Shown here: piece by piece, positions 48,369 through 58,568 of the stretch
Layout of the letters: each line of letters begins with the position of its first letter
Numbering within the stretch: position 1 is the stretch's first letter
Assembly: GCA_964602845.1 (NCBI GenBank)
Contig: CAZRSW010000006.1
Span: 32,975-96,974, forward strand
Source of the DNA: CAZRSW01 sp964602845
GTDB taxonomy: Bacteria > Chloroflexota > Dehalococcoidia > Lucifugimonadales > UBA826
Direction: 5' to 3'
Length of the DNA stretch: 64,000 nucleotides
Notes under the pieces: generated by a model
Seen by the model: the letters and a program-made list of their open reading frames with translations, nothing else
Told to the model about the DNA's origin: nothing
Databases searched by the model: none
Made by a program: the position numbers and the translations under genes

Positions 48369-49193
48369 TTATTCCTTAGAAGCCACCAACAACGGTGCAC
48401 TAGCCTCTGATCCACCAGAGCCCACAGCCTTCAGGGTATATAAACCTACATCAACACTTGCCTTTACATCTACAGTAAAGGCTCCTGCGTCATTGGCCTC
48501 ACTACCTGCGGCTATCTTACCAACACCTTCAATGACCACTGTTACTGCTTCCCCAGGGCTAAAACCAGCACCATAAATGACCGATATGCCGCCAGGTTCA
48601 GCAGGCGTAGCGGCCAGACTGGAACTCGGCGATACATGTTTCACGCTTTTGGCCAAGGTCAAAGGTGCACTAGCAACACTGCCATCAGCACCACTAGCCC
48701 ATATGGTAGCGGTAGTACCTACACGGGCGGTATCTTTAGTCCCTATATCACCAGCCTCAACATGAAACGCTCCTGCCGCGTTTGCCGTAACCTCAGCAAC
48801 GATCGGCGAAAAAGTAGCATCCATAACGGCCTGTATTACAACAGGTTCATAAGCTTTAAAACCCGAACCTCCAACACTAAACCCTTCACCTATGACAACA
48901 GTTGACTTACTAACATCAACACTTGCCCCTGGTGATACTGCTGCTGCTCCCGCAGGTCCTGCAGGGCCTTGCGGACCAGGTGCGCCAGGAGCTCCGGGAT
49001 TACCCGGGTTACCCGGCAAGCCTGGCAAACCAGGTTCACCCTGCGGACCAGGTTCTCCCGGATTACCTGGGTTACCTGGCAATCCTGGCAATCCTGGTAG
49101 TCCTTTCGTTCCCTGGCAACCGACAGCTACGATCAGTATCATTGAGAAAACCAGACCGGTGATTAAGCCTCGTAGGCTAAGTAGCTTTCTCAT
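48369..49193 (-). CDS. Collagen-like-repeat surface lipoprotein
   Basis: 274-aa secreted lipoprotein. Signal helix (about residues 8-24) ends in lipobox VAVGC with Cys 26. Immediately after comes a run of about 19 Gly-X-Y triplets (residues 28-84; [18 protein letters not shown] types), able to form a collagen triple helix. The remaining two-thirds are two Gly/Ala/Ser-rich beta domains (about 90-180 and 185-270) each with a [14 protein letters not shown] or [12 protein letters not shown] start, resembling IPT/Ig-like repeats. Probably an outer-surface fibre or adhesin; partner unknown. RBS AGAGGGGG precedes the ATG. Confidence 0.85.
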   Translation of the reverse strand: MRKLLSLRGLITGLVFSMILIVAVGCQGTKGLPGLPGLPGNPGNPGEPGPQGEPGLPGLPGNPGNPGAPGAPGPQGPAGPAGAAAVSPGASVDVSKSTVVIGEGFSVGGSGFKAYEPVVIQAVMDATFSPIVAEVTANAAGAFHVEAGDIGTKDTARVGTTATIWASGADGSVASAPLTLAKSVKHVSPSSSLAATPAEPGGISVIYGAGFSPGEAVTVVIEGVGKIAAGSEANDAGAFTVDVKASVDVGLYTLKAVGSGGSEASAPLLVASKE

Positions 49194-49505
49194 TTGTCCC
49201 CCTCTTTATCTAAACGTAATCTATAACAAATTTTCGATATTTCTTTAATTAACCTATATACACCACAAAACCCCGCCACCACCACCATATAACAAGTACC
49301 CACTTTTTCACGAGCACATCATATTAAGCCTCAAGACACGATGTCAAGCAATTATCACACCCGCTTTAGCTATGAAAGGCCACTTTAAGGCTCTTTAGCA
49401 AAACAAGTACAATACCTTCAAGACAAACGTCATACTAAAGTGTAGTACACACCCACCAACATGGCAACCTGATCGACCACATATTTCGGCCAATTCTTGT
49501 TCAAT
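49194..49505 (-). other. Intergenic region between collagen-like lipoprotein and DppC-like permease
   Basis: 312 bp with no supported gene. It holds the promoter at 49318-49347 and the AT-rich leader of the collagen-like gene; nothing else recognised. Confidence 0.5.
49318..49347 (-). promoter_or_regulatory. Strong sigma70-type promoter for the collagen-like lipoprotein
   Basis: On the minus strand TTGACA, 18-base spacer, TATGAT (one mismatch in total). It would give a leader of about 118 nt before the ATG at 49193. Confidence 0.6.
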
Positions 49506-50453
49506 TTACCTAGTACGAGGGTTCAACACATCATTGAGTGCATCCCCCAACAAATTCCAACACAGAATCAAAGTCCATGCAATAAGCCCAGGGCCGATTA
49601 ACATCCATGGGACAACCCTTAATGCACTGATACTCCCCGCCTCCAAAAGCATGGTCCCTAAACTAGGTCTCGGAGGTTGGATGCCAAGGCCAAGCCAGCT
49701 TAATATAATCTCGGTTCCAATTAAAGACCCCATCCCCATTGAAACTGTGACAACAACAGGGCCTATCACATTTGGAAGCAAATGCACCACCATAATGCGA
49801 ACAATAGAAGCACCCGTTGCTCTAGCAGCTTCCACATATTGCGTTTCCTTAATTGAGAGGGCCTGACCACGAACTAACCTGGCCATTCCAACCCAGCTAA
49901 AAGAAACTAGGGCTAGGGATATCACAAGGTAATCAGCAACTCCAGTTTTCACCAAACCATCCAAAAGGGTATTATCCTCCAGCCACCTCACAAAATCTAA
50001 AACCCTGGGTCTCAGAGTCGCCGCTAATATTATGACCAATAATATGTCAGGGAATGAGGCAAATAACTCCCCTATTCTCATTATTATCGAATCGATCTTA
50101 CCACCATAATATCCAGACAAGAGTCCTAAAGAAACACCAAGAACAATCCCACCTGTTCCCATCGTTACTATCGTTATGATTACCGTATTCTGTACTCCCC
50201 AAATCACCCTACTAAACACATCTCGACCCTTCAGATCCGTACCGGCCCAATGTTGTAACGATGGAGCTTTTCGGACAGCCGTATAATCCTGCTGATCATA
50301 TTCGTACGGCGCCAAGAATGGAGCAAACAAACCTGCTAAATAAATTAACGCGATTATTAAAATACAACTTACCGCGATTTTCTTCCTAACTAGCCTATAA
50401 AACGCCCTAGACCCATGCCCCTCTCCCAATGTGATGCGCCTCAATTTAACCAT
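49506..50453 (-). CDS. DppC/OppC-type ABC transporter permease
   Basis: 315-aa peptide-transporter permease. First helix ILIIALIYLAGLFAPFLAPY and GTDLKGRDVFSRVIWG are the OppC N-terminal signature, and the EAA loop EAARATGASIVRIMVVHLLPN is present. It overlaps the dppB-like gene by 8 bp. Third gene of a binding-protein/permease/permease operon. Confidence 0.92.
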   Translation of the reverse strand: MVKLRRITLGEGHGSRAFYRLVRKKIAVSCILIIALIYLAGLFAPFLAPYEYDQQDYTAVRKAPSLQHWAGTDLKGRDVFSRVIWGVQNTVIITIVTMGTGGIVLGVSLGLLSGYYGGKIDSIIMRIGELFASFPDILLVIILAATLRPRVLDFVRWLEDNTLLDGLVKTGVADYLVISLALVSFSWVGMARLVRGQALSIKETQYVEAARATGASIVRIMVVHLLPNVIGPVVVTVSMGMGSLIGTEIILSWLGLGIQPPRPSLGTMLLEAGSISALRVVPWMLIGPGLIAWTLILCWNLLGDALNDVLNPRTR

Positions 50454-51375
50454 ATCGTATCCGGGGATCTATGATTGTGTATACCACATCAGCAACCAGA
50501 TTAGCTATGACAAAGGCAAACGAAAGGATTAAGGTGAAAGCCATTATCACTGGATAGTCCCGATTAAATATAGATTGGATTGCAAAATCCCCAACTCCCG
50601 GTATACCCAGGATCCTTTCAGTTATAAACCCGGTCGTCAACATACCGGCCAAGGAAAATGACAAAACTGTCACGATCGGCATGAGAGCATTCTTTAATAT
50701 ATGCCTTGAATCAATCAAACGGTTTGAGAGACCCTTTGAATGCGCAGTCCTTACAAAATCCATGTTCATGGTATCTAAGGTGCTGGAACGCATCAGCCGA
50801 GCCAGGCCCGCCACGCCAGGTATTCCCATAGTTATAGCAGGGACTATAATTCTTAAATCTATGATCCCTCCCCAACCAGAACATGGCACAATACTCAACT
50901 TTAGGCATAAGCCCCACAACACTAAAGGAATACTCACCATTATTGGCACAGACATCAGTACAAGGCTAACCGTAACTGCTGCCGGATCCATCCAAGAACC
51001 TTGCTTGTGGGCCAACCAAAAACCTAACGGTAATCCCAAGAATACGCTCACCGTCATGGCAACCAAATTCACTTGAAAAGACACCAACATCTTAGGGAAC
51101 AAAAGCGAACTTACAGATCTACCCCGATACCGGAAGCTTTCTCCAAAATCTCCTTTAACAACTCCCCACATATAATCAACATATTGAATTAAAACTGGTC
51201 GATTAAGACCCAAGGATTCTCTAAGCCTATCAGCTGTTTTTGGATTATATTTCGTGCCTAAAGCCACTTGGACGGGGTCACCAGGCCCATAAGTCCCCAA
51301 AGTGAATGTGACCGCAGAAACGGCTGTCAATATCAGAGGAAGCCAAATTATTCTCCTGACGATGTATTTCCCCAT
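50446..51375 (-). CDS. DppB/OppB-type ABC transporter permease
   Basis: 309-aa permease: short N-terminal helix, large periplasmic loop with GPGDPVQ, LGLNRPVLIQYVDYMWGVVKGDFGESFRYRG, then EAA-like loop VRTAHSKGLSNRLIDSRHILKNALMP. No ATPases are encoded here, so the import motor must be elsewhere. Confidence 0.92.
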   Translation of the reverse strand: MGKYIVRRIIWLPLILTAVSAVTFTLGTYGPGDPVQVALGTKYNPKTADRLRESLGLNRPVLIQYVDYMWGVVKGDFGESFRYRGRSVSSLLFPKMLVSFQVNLVAMTVSVFLGLPLGFWLAHKQGSWMDPAAVTVSLVLMSVPIMVSIPLVLWGLCLKLSIVPCSGWGGIIDLRIIVPAITMGIPGVAGLARLMRSSTLDTMNMDFVRTAHSKGLSNRLIDSRHILKNALMPIVTVLSFSLAGMLTTGFITERILGIPGVGDFAIQSIFNRDYPVIMAFTLILSFAFVIANLVADVVYTIIDPRIRYG

Positions 51376-51436
51376 ACGTTACGACCAGCAGTCCCACAAT
51401 ACTAACAAATCGATCCATACATGCCACTTGATTAAC

Positions 51437-53143
51437 TCACTCAATGTATACATGCCGCAACTTGGGCATAGTCATCGGGGTTATTCTATAGCCTTTAATG
51501 TGCGGTTTGATCAGTACATGCCTTTCCCCCGCAAACCATAAAGGAACCCAAGCGGCATCATCCACGATCATCCGTTCAACATCATTGTATATGCTCATCC
51601 TTTTCCCATTATCTGGCTCCGCTCTAGCGATTTCCAACAATTGATCTACTTGATCATTTCTATAACCACCATGATTATTTTCACTCGCAGAGTGAAATAA
51701 AACATCTAAGAAATCCTGAGGGTCCGGATAATCAGCCTCCCAACCAAGGCCCCCAAAAGATTGAAATTTACGACGATCTAGATCCTGCAAATACGTAGCC
51801 CACTCAACCTGTTGGATCTCGAATTCTACGCCTAGCGTCTCCTTCCACATATTAACAATAACTTCAAGGTCAAGATCTGCCGTACCGCCCGTGCCCGGTA
51901 TTGTAATAACCATCCTAGGGCGTGTGTTCGGATCAGCATATCGTGATTCGGACAAGAGCTTTTCTGCAAGAATGGGATCATAACGAAGCCCCTCGAAATT
52001 ACTGTTATAGCCGGGAAGGCCTGGAGGTAATATTCCATAGGCTGGAACAACCAGGCTGGAAAACACTTCGCGGGCTATAAGATCTTTATCCACCGCGTGG
52101 TTTAAAGCTTGCCTGAACTTGGGATCATCAAATGGTGGTTCTGCGGTATTAAAGCCAATGTACCGAATGGAATAGTCAGGTTCAGCAATTACCAGATCTT
52201 TGTTAAGAGGCTCAGCTGGATCTTTAATCCTCTCAAGGTCAAACAACCCAACTCCAGTTATATCTATCTCATCATTTTCATACATCGCCATTGAAGAACC
52301 ACCGGCAAGATTCATCCATACTTTGTTAAGCTTTGCTGGCTCTAGATGATATCGCTCATTCCTTTCCAAAACGATGGTCTCACCTATCTTATACTCAGCA
52401 AGGCGAAATGGTCCTGTCCCATTTGGTTTATCTGTCCAGCTTCGGCCACCTGACACAACATTTTCTTGATCCACAACATATGACGTCGGGTAAGTCAACT
52501 TTGCTAGAAAGTAAGCTTTTGGTGAATCTATTTTTATTTGTAACGTCTTTTCATCGATGACCTTTACTCCGGTAATGTCAGCCGATTTCCCATCAAGTAC
52601 ATCTTTGACTCCAACAATATCGCCCAAATATGTGTCAGCTGTGGGAGATCCAGTATCAGGAGTCGAGGCCCTCTCCAGAGACCACTTAAAATCCTGGGCA
52701 GTTACTGGTTTACCATCATGAAAAGTAGCATCGTCTCTAATGTTAAAAGTGTAAGTCAGTGAATCACTAGAAATCTCCCAAGTATCAGCGAGATCGGGAA
52801 TCAAGCTGAGTGAGGCGCCCATATCAAATGCAACGAGACCACCAAATATTTCTACAACTATAGCCGCAGATGTGGTATCTGAGGTTAAGTGAGGATCCAA
52901 CGTAGGCGGATCAGACCACAGTCGCCTAAAAATGCCTCCGGGAGATACTTCATCCACAACTTTTGCCTCTACCTTCGTTGGGCTAGGCGACAATGTTATT
53001 AGTGATGAATCTTGTATATCCTCTTTAGCTTTATCATCAACGGCAGAGCCGCCGCAAGAAAAGATTCCCACAAAACTCCCCAAAATAACACTAAACAGTA
53101 AGTTTCTCAGCAACACCGGGCTTAGCCGCATCCGCATTAACAT
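51437..53143 (-). CDS. Family 5 solute-binding lipoprotein of the peptide ABC operon
   Basis: About 568 aa. N-terminal signal ends in lipobox IFSC. SBP_bac_5 features: PTLDPHLTSDTTSA, TYTFNIRDDATFHDGKPVTAQDFKWSLERAS and NGTGPFRLAEYKIGE. I chose ATG 53143 because GGAGG lies 8 bases upstream; a longer TTG frame from 53158 would overlap prfB and run through that ribosome-binding site. It precedes the two permease genes and probably binds peptides. Confidence 0.9.
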   Translation of the reverse strand: MLMRMRLSPVLLRNLLFSVILGSFVGIFSCGGSAVDDKAKEDIQDSSLITLSPSPTKVEAKVVDEVSPGGIFRRLWSDPPTLDPHLTSDTTSAAIVVEIFGGLVAFDMGASLSLIPDLADTWEISSDSLTYTFNIRDDATFHDGKPVTAQDFKWSLERASTPDTGSPTADTYLGDIVGVKDVLDGKSADITGVKVIDEKTLQIKIDSPKAYFLAKLTYPTSYVVDQENVVSGGRSWTDKPNGTGPFRLAEYKIGETIVLERNERYHLEPAKLNKVWMNLAGGSSMAMYENDEIDITGVGLFDLERIKDPAEPLNKDLVIAEPDYSIRYIGFNTAEPPFDDPKFRQALNHAVDKDLIAREVFSSLVVPAYGILPPGLPGYNSNFEGLRYDPILAEKLLSESRYADPNTRPRMVITIPGTGGTADLDLEVIVNMWKETLGVEFEIQQVEWATYLQDLDRRKFQSFGGLGWEADYPDPQDFLDVLFHSASENNHGGYRNDQVDQLLEIARAEPDNGKRMSIYNDVERMIVDDAAWVPLWFAGERHVLIKPHIKGYRITPMTMPKLRHVYIE

Positions 53144-53144
53144 T

Positions 53145-54246
53145 CTATTTACCTCCAACTTGATGCTCTAAATAGGCTGTAATCAAATCATCTATCCCCC
53201 CATCAAGAACCTCCGTCGTATTAGACATCTCATAATTAGTACGATGATCTTTCACCATCTGGTAGGGATGGAGGACATAGCTCCTTATTTGATTGCCCCA
53301 TTCCGCGGAGATATGTTCCCCTTTTAAAGAAGCCATTTCATCAGCTCTTTTTCTAAGTTGTAAATCAGTCAACCGAGCCCTGAGGATCTGTAGAGCAATC
53401 TCTCGGTTTTGGTGCTGAGATCTTTCATTTTGGCAAGTTACCACTATATTAGTTGGCAAATGTGTGATACGCACGGCGGTAGAATTCTTCTGAACATTTT
53501 GTCCACCATGTCCCCCAGCCCTAAAAACATCCACTCTTAGATCATCGGGTACAATCTGTATATCACTTTCCTCCTCCACTTTAGGAAGAACCTCTATAAG
53601 AGCAAAAGAGGTATGGCGGCTGTGGTCTCCGTCAAACGGAGATAATCTCACTAGCCTATGCACACCCTTCTCCGACTTTAGATACCCATAAGCATAATCA
53701 CCACTCACTTGAACCATGGCACTTTTTATACCTGTTTCCTCACCAGGTGAACTATCCAAAACATCACTGGTAAATCCTCGTCTCTCACTCCATCGGATAT
53801 ACATCCTTAAGAGCATACTCGCCCAATCCTGGGAGTCGACACCCCCCGCTCCAGCGTGCAGCGCAACCAAGGCATGATTCCGATCATATAATCCGGACAA
53901 CGTTAACTTGAATTCTAGCTGGCGTATTCTTGAGTTTATACCCAAGATTTCTTCAGACATACTCCTGAATAAATCTCTGTCATTCTCTTCCAGAGCAAGG
54001 AAGTATAGTTCTTCCAAAGACTCCACGTCTTGCTTAATTATCCTCCATTCAGTCACTTCAGTCTTCAGATCTGACAACAACTTCATCTTGTCACGGGCCT
54101 CTTGCGGAGAGTCCCAGAAATTCTTAGAGGAGGCCTCTCTTTCTATGTTTTCTATTTCTTTTGCTTTTGAATCTAAGTCAAAGACGCACCATCATCAGAC
54201 CAATTTTTTCTTTCGCCTCAGCCAAAGAACTCCTAAAATCCTGCAT
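53145..54246 (-). CDS. prfB: Peptide chain release factor 2 with programmed +1 frameshift
   Basis: RF2 terminating at UGA and UAA. The coding sequence is joined: 54246-54181 (22 codons, starting MQDFRSSLAEAK), then a +1 slip at CTT-TGA-C, then 54179-53145, giving 366 aa, the normal RF2 length. GGQ is in RAGGHGGQNVQ, and the RF2-type SPF tripeptide is in VRLSPFD. An AGGTGA ribosome-binding site precedes the ATG. A frame read only from an internal ATG (54086) would lack the N-terminal domain. RF2 autoregulates: low RF2 promotes the slip. Confidence 0.96.
54177..54183 (-). other. prfB programmed frameshift site CTTTGAC
   Basis: Minus-strand CTT TGA C at codon 22 followed by in-frame coding in the +1 frame (GAC TTA GAT). 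It is the canonical RF2 slip signal. The usual upstream Shine-Dalgarno-like AGGGGG is weak here (TGGTG, three bases before CTT). Confidence 0.93.
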
Positions 54247-54305
54247 TTAATCACCTTTTTTGTCATCCCATTTTCCCTACAGCCATGAAAACAAAGCCAT
54301 CTACA

Positions 54306-54314
54306 ATTATACCA
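54306..54314 (-). promoter_or_regulatory. Extended -10 promoter of prfB
   Basis: Minus-strand TGG-TATAAT, a perfect TATAAT with the TGn extension, about 60 bases before the prfB ATG. No good -35, as is usual for extended -10 promoters. Confidence 0.5.
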
Positions 54315-54353
54315 AGTCAAGCTCAAACATATTTACATCAAGAGTTAGATTTC

Positions 54354-56828
54354 CTAGTTGACCATCACAGGATCAACTTCCACGGTCCACCCTCCTTGAG
54401 TGATAGATCCTATTCCCTGCAATTGATTGATTTCCACAGTATCGAGCAATGATCTAGGGTCCGAACCTCTCAATATAACTTGCCACCGGTATCTTCCTCT
54501 CACAAAGGCGGGAAATGCTGGAGTCGGGCCCAGTACATCAACACTGGACATACCCCATGCTTCTTTCTGACTCCTTAACAGATCTACTAATGAAGTTATT
54601 TTACGTCTGCAATCATAATCATCTAAGTCAGTACGTAATATTCTTATGAGCCTAGTAAAAGGGGGATAACCATGTCTTTTACGGTAATCCAATTCCGTCT
54701 TGAGAAACAATTGATAATCTTGAGCCGCCGCTGCTTTTATGACGTAGTGATCCGGCTGAAAAGTTTGAACAACAGCCCTTCCCTTTTCTAGACCTCGCCC
54801 AGCTCTACCAAAGACCTGATATAGCATCTGAAAGGTCCTCTCATTTGACCTGAAATCTGGTAGTTCCAATCCAACATCTGCTAATATGACGCCGACAAAA
54901 GTCACCTGCGGCAAGTGGTGCCCTTTTGCTATCATCTGTGTACCAATGAGAATCTGGGATCTTCCCTCTCTAAAACCTTGAAGCACTTCCTCCCGTCTCC
55001 TAGCACTTGACGATAAGTCCCGATCCCACCTGATAACGCCAGTCCCAGGGAATAAAGCCTGTACTTTTTCTACGACCCCTTTTGTACCAATGCCATATCT
55101 TACAAACCGTGATCCTTGGCATTTCTGACAATCACGAAATATGTTACTTTTGCGTCCGCAATAATGGCAGAGTAAGAACTTACCATCGTGATGGTAAGTT
55201 AACGTAATATCACACCTGCGGCAACGGATTGTATACCCGCAAGCCCTACACTGTGAGTACCCTGAAGTGCCTCTCCTGTTCAAGAACAATATAGCTTGAC
55301 TTCCATTATCAACTGTAGCCTTCAATTGACTCATAAGTGCATCACTGAACAAACTAGTATTACCGCTCTTGAGCTCATTCCTCATGTCAACAATCTGAAC
55401 TGGGACTAATCGTTGGGAATCAAAACTAGATATTTTGCTAGATGCCTGTGCAACTATGCTAGGATTGAATCTCTTCTTGAGTTCAGCCAAGACATACCTA
55501 CCACTCGTGGCACGTAAATAAGACTCAACCGCCGGCGAAGCGGACCCTAAAACCACTGACGCCCTAGTAAGTCCAGCGATTTGCATAGCCACATCTCTAA
55601 CGTGATACTTCGGCCCTCTCTCTTGTTGTTGATAAGACCACTCATGCTCCTCATCGATTATAATCAGCCCTAGGTCAGACTGCGGCACAAAGATGGCGCT
55701 TCTAGATCCAATCACAACTCCATAATCACCATTCCATATTTTCCACCACTGGTCGAATCTTTCTCCAATCGAAAGACCACTATGAGACACAGCAACTTGC
55801 CCCGCGAAACGTGACTCGAACTTCTCAATTATCTGAGGTGTGAGAGATATTTCCGGGACCAACACAATTGCCCTACGGCCCGAGTCAAAACACTTCTGGA
55901 CAGCGTCCAAGTAAATCTCCGTTTTACCGCTACCCGTTACACCATGTAGAAGTAAGGCTCTTGGATCTTTGTCAGGGTTTTCAATCAGATCGATCACCTG
56001 ATCCAGTACAACCTTTTGTTCGTGGAGTAGTTGAATAGGTTCGGCCAATGGGTAGGTTTTATCTTTTAAAGGATCGCGATGAAGTCGTTCATCAACTTGT
56101 TCTATATATCCCTTCCGCAAGAGAGATTTAACAGCTGAAGCGCCGTATCTCTTTCGAGCCTGTGCCATTGTCTCCGGCCTATCATCAGTTTCTAACACAT
56201 TCAGAAGGGCAAACTGATTAGGAGACCTCGACATGGACTTACCTAGCACCATCTTTTTTCCGGTATCCGTTATTTTCGGATAAGAAAAAAATTGAGGTCT
56301 CACGCGTGGGCCGATTAGGACCTTCTCCCTTTGAAAAACCTTCTTGCTCAATATCAGATTAATAGAACGACGAGACCTGTCACCAAATTTGCCAATTAGC
56401 TTGTCCTGACGAACTCTTCCCTTCTCGGCAACATAGTCAACAATCCGAGTTTGGAAGTCTGTAAGAGATGGTGAACAGTGGCTATCAGTTATTTTGATCC
56501 ACGTACCCACTTTTCTATGTCCACCAGGGGGCAACATAAGACTAACAGCGTCAAAAAGAGAACATACATAATGCCGACTAACCCAACAAGCTATTTGTAG
56601 TTGGATATCATTCAGTAAAACATCGTCTTGAATCAATCCTTCCACAGGCCGCACCTGCTCGACCTGAGGAGTATCACAAAGCTCAAAGACAATACCTTGA
56701 AGGGACTGACTACCAAAAGGAACGAACACAGACTGCCCAGCTACCAATTTCATTCCTTCAGGCACAGAGTAGCTGAAAGTTCTGCTGCCACCCACAGGAG
56801 AATCTACCGCTACCTCAACAAATTGCAC
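54354..56828 (-). CDS. priA: Primosomal protein N' (replication restart helicase)
   Basis: 824-aa PriA. N-terminal 3'-DNA-binding domain, Walker A HGVTGSGKTEIYL, DEEH box in IIDEEHEWSYQQ, paired zinc-binding cysteines (CRACGYTIRCRRC, then CHYCG and CQKCQG), and the helicase motifs GTQMIAKGHHLPQV and VFGRAGRGLEKGRAV. GTG start with GGGGG just upstream. Confidence 0.96.
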   Translation of the reverse strand: MQFVEVAVDSPVGGSRTFSYSVPEGMKLVAGQSVFVPFGSQSLQGIVFELCDTPQVEQVRPVEGLIQDDVLLNDIQLQIACWVSRHYVCSLFDAVSLMLPPGGHRKVGTWIKITDSHCSPSLTDFQTRIVDYVAEKGRVRQDKLIGKFGDRSRRSINLILSKKVFQREKVLIGPRVRPQFFSYPKITDTGKKMVLGKSMSRSPNQFALLNVLETDDRPETMAQARKRYGASAVKSLLRKGYIEQVDERLHRDPLKDKTYPLAEPIQLLHEQKVVLDQVIDLIENPDKDPRALLLHGVTGSGKTEIYLDAVQKCFDSGRRAIVLVPEISLTPQIIEKFESRFAGQVAVSHSGLSIGERFDQWWKIWNGDYGVVIGSRSAIFVPQSDLGLIIIDEEHEWSYQQQERGPKYHVRDVAMQIAGLTRASVVLGSASPAVESYLRATSGRYVLAELKKRFNPSIVAQASSKISSFDSQRLVPVQIVDMRNELKSGNTSLFSDALMSQLKATVDNGSQAILFLNRRGTSGYSQCRACGYTIRCRRCDITLTYHHDGKFLLCHYCGRKSNIFRDCQKCQGSRFVRYGIGTKGVVEKVQALFPGTGVIRWDRDLSSSARRREEVLQGFREGRSQILIGTQMIAKGHHLPQVTFVGVILADVGLELPDFRSNERTFQMLYQVFGRAGRGLEKGRAVVQTFQPDHYVIKAAAAQDYQLFLKTELDYRKRHGYPPFTRLIRILRTDLDDYDCRRKITSLVDLLRSQKEAWGMSSVDVLGPTPAFPAFVRGRYRWQVILRGSDPRSLLDTVEINQLQGIGSITQGGWTVEVDPVMVN

Positions 56829-56915
56829 GGTGCCCCCATGTTTTATCTACAATTCAATATCTTTACGGTCATTGAGTGATCCGAACTTCATATAACCGAA
56901 CTAGCGGAACGTTGC

Positions 56916-57278
56916 TCAGCCCCGGCGAGCCTCCTTTATCCGGGCAGATCTGCCAGATCTGCCTCGTAGATAATACAACCTAGCACGACGAACCCTTCCA
57001 CGACGCGTCACAGTAACAGATTCTACGTTGGGTGAATACATAAAAAAAGTTCTCTCAACCCCAACTTGATAAGATATCCTCCTGACAGTAAATGTAGCTC
57101 CCCTACCGCCACCTCGTCTACGAATAACAACCCCCTCAAAACCCTGAATACGGGTTCTCTCCCCTTCCACTACTCTGACATTAACTCGAACAGTATCGCC
57201 AGAAGAAAAATCGTCAATATTGGCGTTCGGTTCTAGCGGCATCAAATTATTTGTATCCATATCGGCACTCATCCACAT
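56916..57278 (-). CDS. rplS: 50S ribosomal protein L19
   Basis: 120-aa L19. Core [47 protein letters not shown], and the basic C-terminal KEARR region match. It is not in the usual rpsP-rimM-trmD cluster. The first ATG gives a short extra N-terminus; ATG at residue 7 is another possible start. Confidence 0.95.
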   Translation of the reverse strand: MWMSADMDTNNLMPLEPNANIDDFSSGDTVRVNVRVVEGERTRIQGFEGVVIRRRGGGRGATFTVRRISYQVGVERTFFMYSPNVESVTVTRRGRVRRARLYYLRGRSGRSARIKEARRG

Positions 57279-57287
57279 AAAGGCATT

Positions 57288-57476
57288 CTAGATCGGAATT
57301 CTTCCCAAAGTAGCCATTTCAAGAAACCATCGGTTTCTAAATATACAAGAGGCACATTGTACATTCTGGGGCTCTATCGGTGCAAGAGGATCCGACATAC
57401 TCCTATATCCCATTTCACAGTCGAATTCATAACCACGCGATAAAATTCGGTACCTGTATTCTCGGCAGAAAGCCAA
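57288..57476 (-). CDS. Small hypothetical protein upstream of rplS
   Basis: 62-codon frame from a TTG, ending 9 bases before rplS on the same strand. Contains CASC and two more cysteines (FDCEMGYRS, MAFCREY), suggesting a metal-binding minidomain. Weak ribosome-binding site; coding status uncertain. Confidence 0.4.
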   Translation of the reverse strand: MAFCREYRYRILSRGYEFDCEMGYRSMSDPLAPIEPQNVQCASCIFRNRWFLEMATLGRIPI

Positions 57477-57549
57477 TCTGTTAATATTAACCTTACAATG
57501 AGGTGCCCAAAAGCTTTTTACTCAAAACTTGCTGGAGGTATTGTGGACA

Positions 57550-57747
57550 GTGCCCTTTAATATAGGTGCTATGGAACTGATAATAGTCCTTGTCGTGGTG
57601 CTAATTATATTCGGTGTTGGCAAATTGCCGGAGATAGGAGGAGCCATGGGTAAGGCCATTAGAGAGTTTCGAAGCTCACAACATTCTGAAAAAAACCAAA
57701 CTCAAGATAGCCAAAGTACGTCTGAGGCCAAGAACGAACAGGAATAG
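57550..57747 (+). CDS. tatA: Twin-arginine translocase subunit TatA
   Basis: 65-aa TatA: one N-terminal helix ([15 protein letters not shown]), the [20 protein letters not shown] hinge-amphipathic helix, and a charged tail. I start at GTG 57550 because the product [12 protein letters not shown] fits the family start and GGAGG lies 12 bases upstream. Divergent from the tatBC operon by one convergent-end pair. Confidence 0.9.
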   Translation: MPFNIGAMELIIVLVVVLIIFGVGKLPEIGGAMGKAIREFRSSQHSEKNQTQDSQSTSEAKNEQE

Positions 57748-57833
57748 TTCGATCGATTCATGATCCCAAAACTGAGACGTGTAATCTATTCCTTCGGCAT
57801 CTCTCACTTGCTTGATGGAGGAACCCCTTTGAT

Positions 57834-58568
57834 TCAATCTCGGCTTCTGTTGGATCGAACCCCTATTTTTACAAGAATTACTCCTAATTCGTAGAGAAGA
57901 ATAATTGGTAGTGCAACAAAAACCTGATTTATTGGATCAAATGTTGGAGTGATGAGGGCTCCCAATACAAACGCTAGGACTACAGCCCATCTTCTATTCC
58001 TACTGAGAAATTTTGGAGTAACCACTCCGACCTTGGATAGGAAAAAAAGTACGACAGGAATCTCGAACATAAGCCCCATCCAAAACAATAAAGAAACCAT
58101 CAGATTAACGTAGCTGCCAATCCTAATAAGTGGCGTAGCCACCCCGCTTCCGAAATTAATCAAGAAGGTAACGGCAGGAGGGAAAAGTACGTAATACCCA
58201 AATGCGGCTCCACACGCGAACACCACTAGGCTAATGGGCATGAGAGAATAAAGATATCGTTTCTCCTGCCGTTTCAGGCCAGGTGAAACAAATCGGACAA
58301 GCTGCCAAAGAAGAAATGGCGTTGATGCAAACACTCCTACAAGAAGCGACGCCTTCATTGCTATCCCTATAAATTCAGTTAAGCTCGTGTAAACTGGTTT
58401 TTCATACGGAACGCTGACGAATCCCCTGGCTGGCTGCATGAGTACTCTTAGGATATCTTGGTGAAATATAAACGCCACTGCGGTCGCAACAGACACTACA
58501 ATTGCACACCAAGTCAACCTCGATCTAAGCTCCGATAGATGTTGGTTTAAGGTTAGTTCCTTTTCCAT
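57834..58568 (-). CDS. tatC: Sec-independent protein translocase TatC
   Basis: 244-aa, six-helix TatC with HLSELRSRL near the N-terminus, the FLLWQLVRFVSPGLKRQEKRY block, and C-terminal VLGALITPT-DPINQ. Follows tatB with a TGATG overlap. Confidence 0.95.
   Translation of the reverse strand: MEKELTLNQHLSELRSRLTWCAIVVSVATAVAFIFHQDILRVLMQPARGFVSVPYEKPVYTSLTEFIGIAMKASLLVGVFASTPFLLWQLVRFVSPGLKRQEKRYLYSLMPISLVVFACGAAFGYYVLFPPAVTFLINFGSGVATPLIRIGSYVNLMVSLLFWMGLMFEIPVVLFFLSKVGVVTPKFLSRNRRWAVVLAFVLGALITPTFDPINQVFVALPIILLYELGVILVKIGVRSNRSRD

Noticed and set aside
48892..49248. Antisense frame over the collagen repeat that also reads as Gly-X-Y triplets
   Set aside because: GGN-CCN codons are near-palindromic, so both strands of a collagen repeat look collagen-like. 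The real gene has the signal peptide, lipobox and promoter on the minus strand.
53144..53158. Start of the solute-binding protein at TTG 53158
   Set aside because: It would run through the GGAGG ribosome-binding site for ATG 53143 and overlap prfB.
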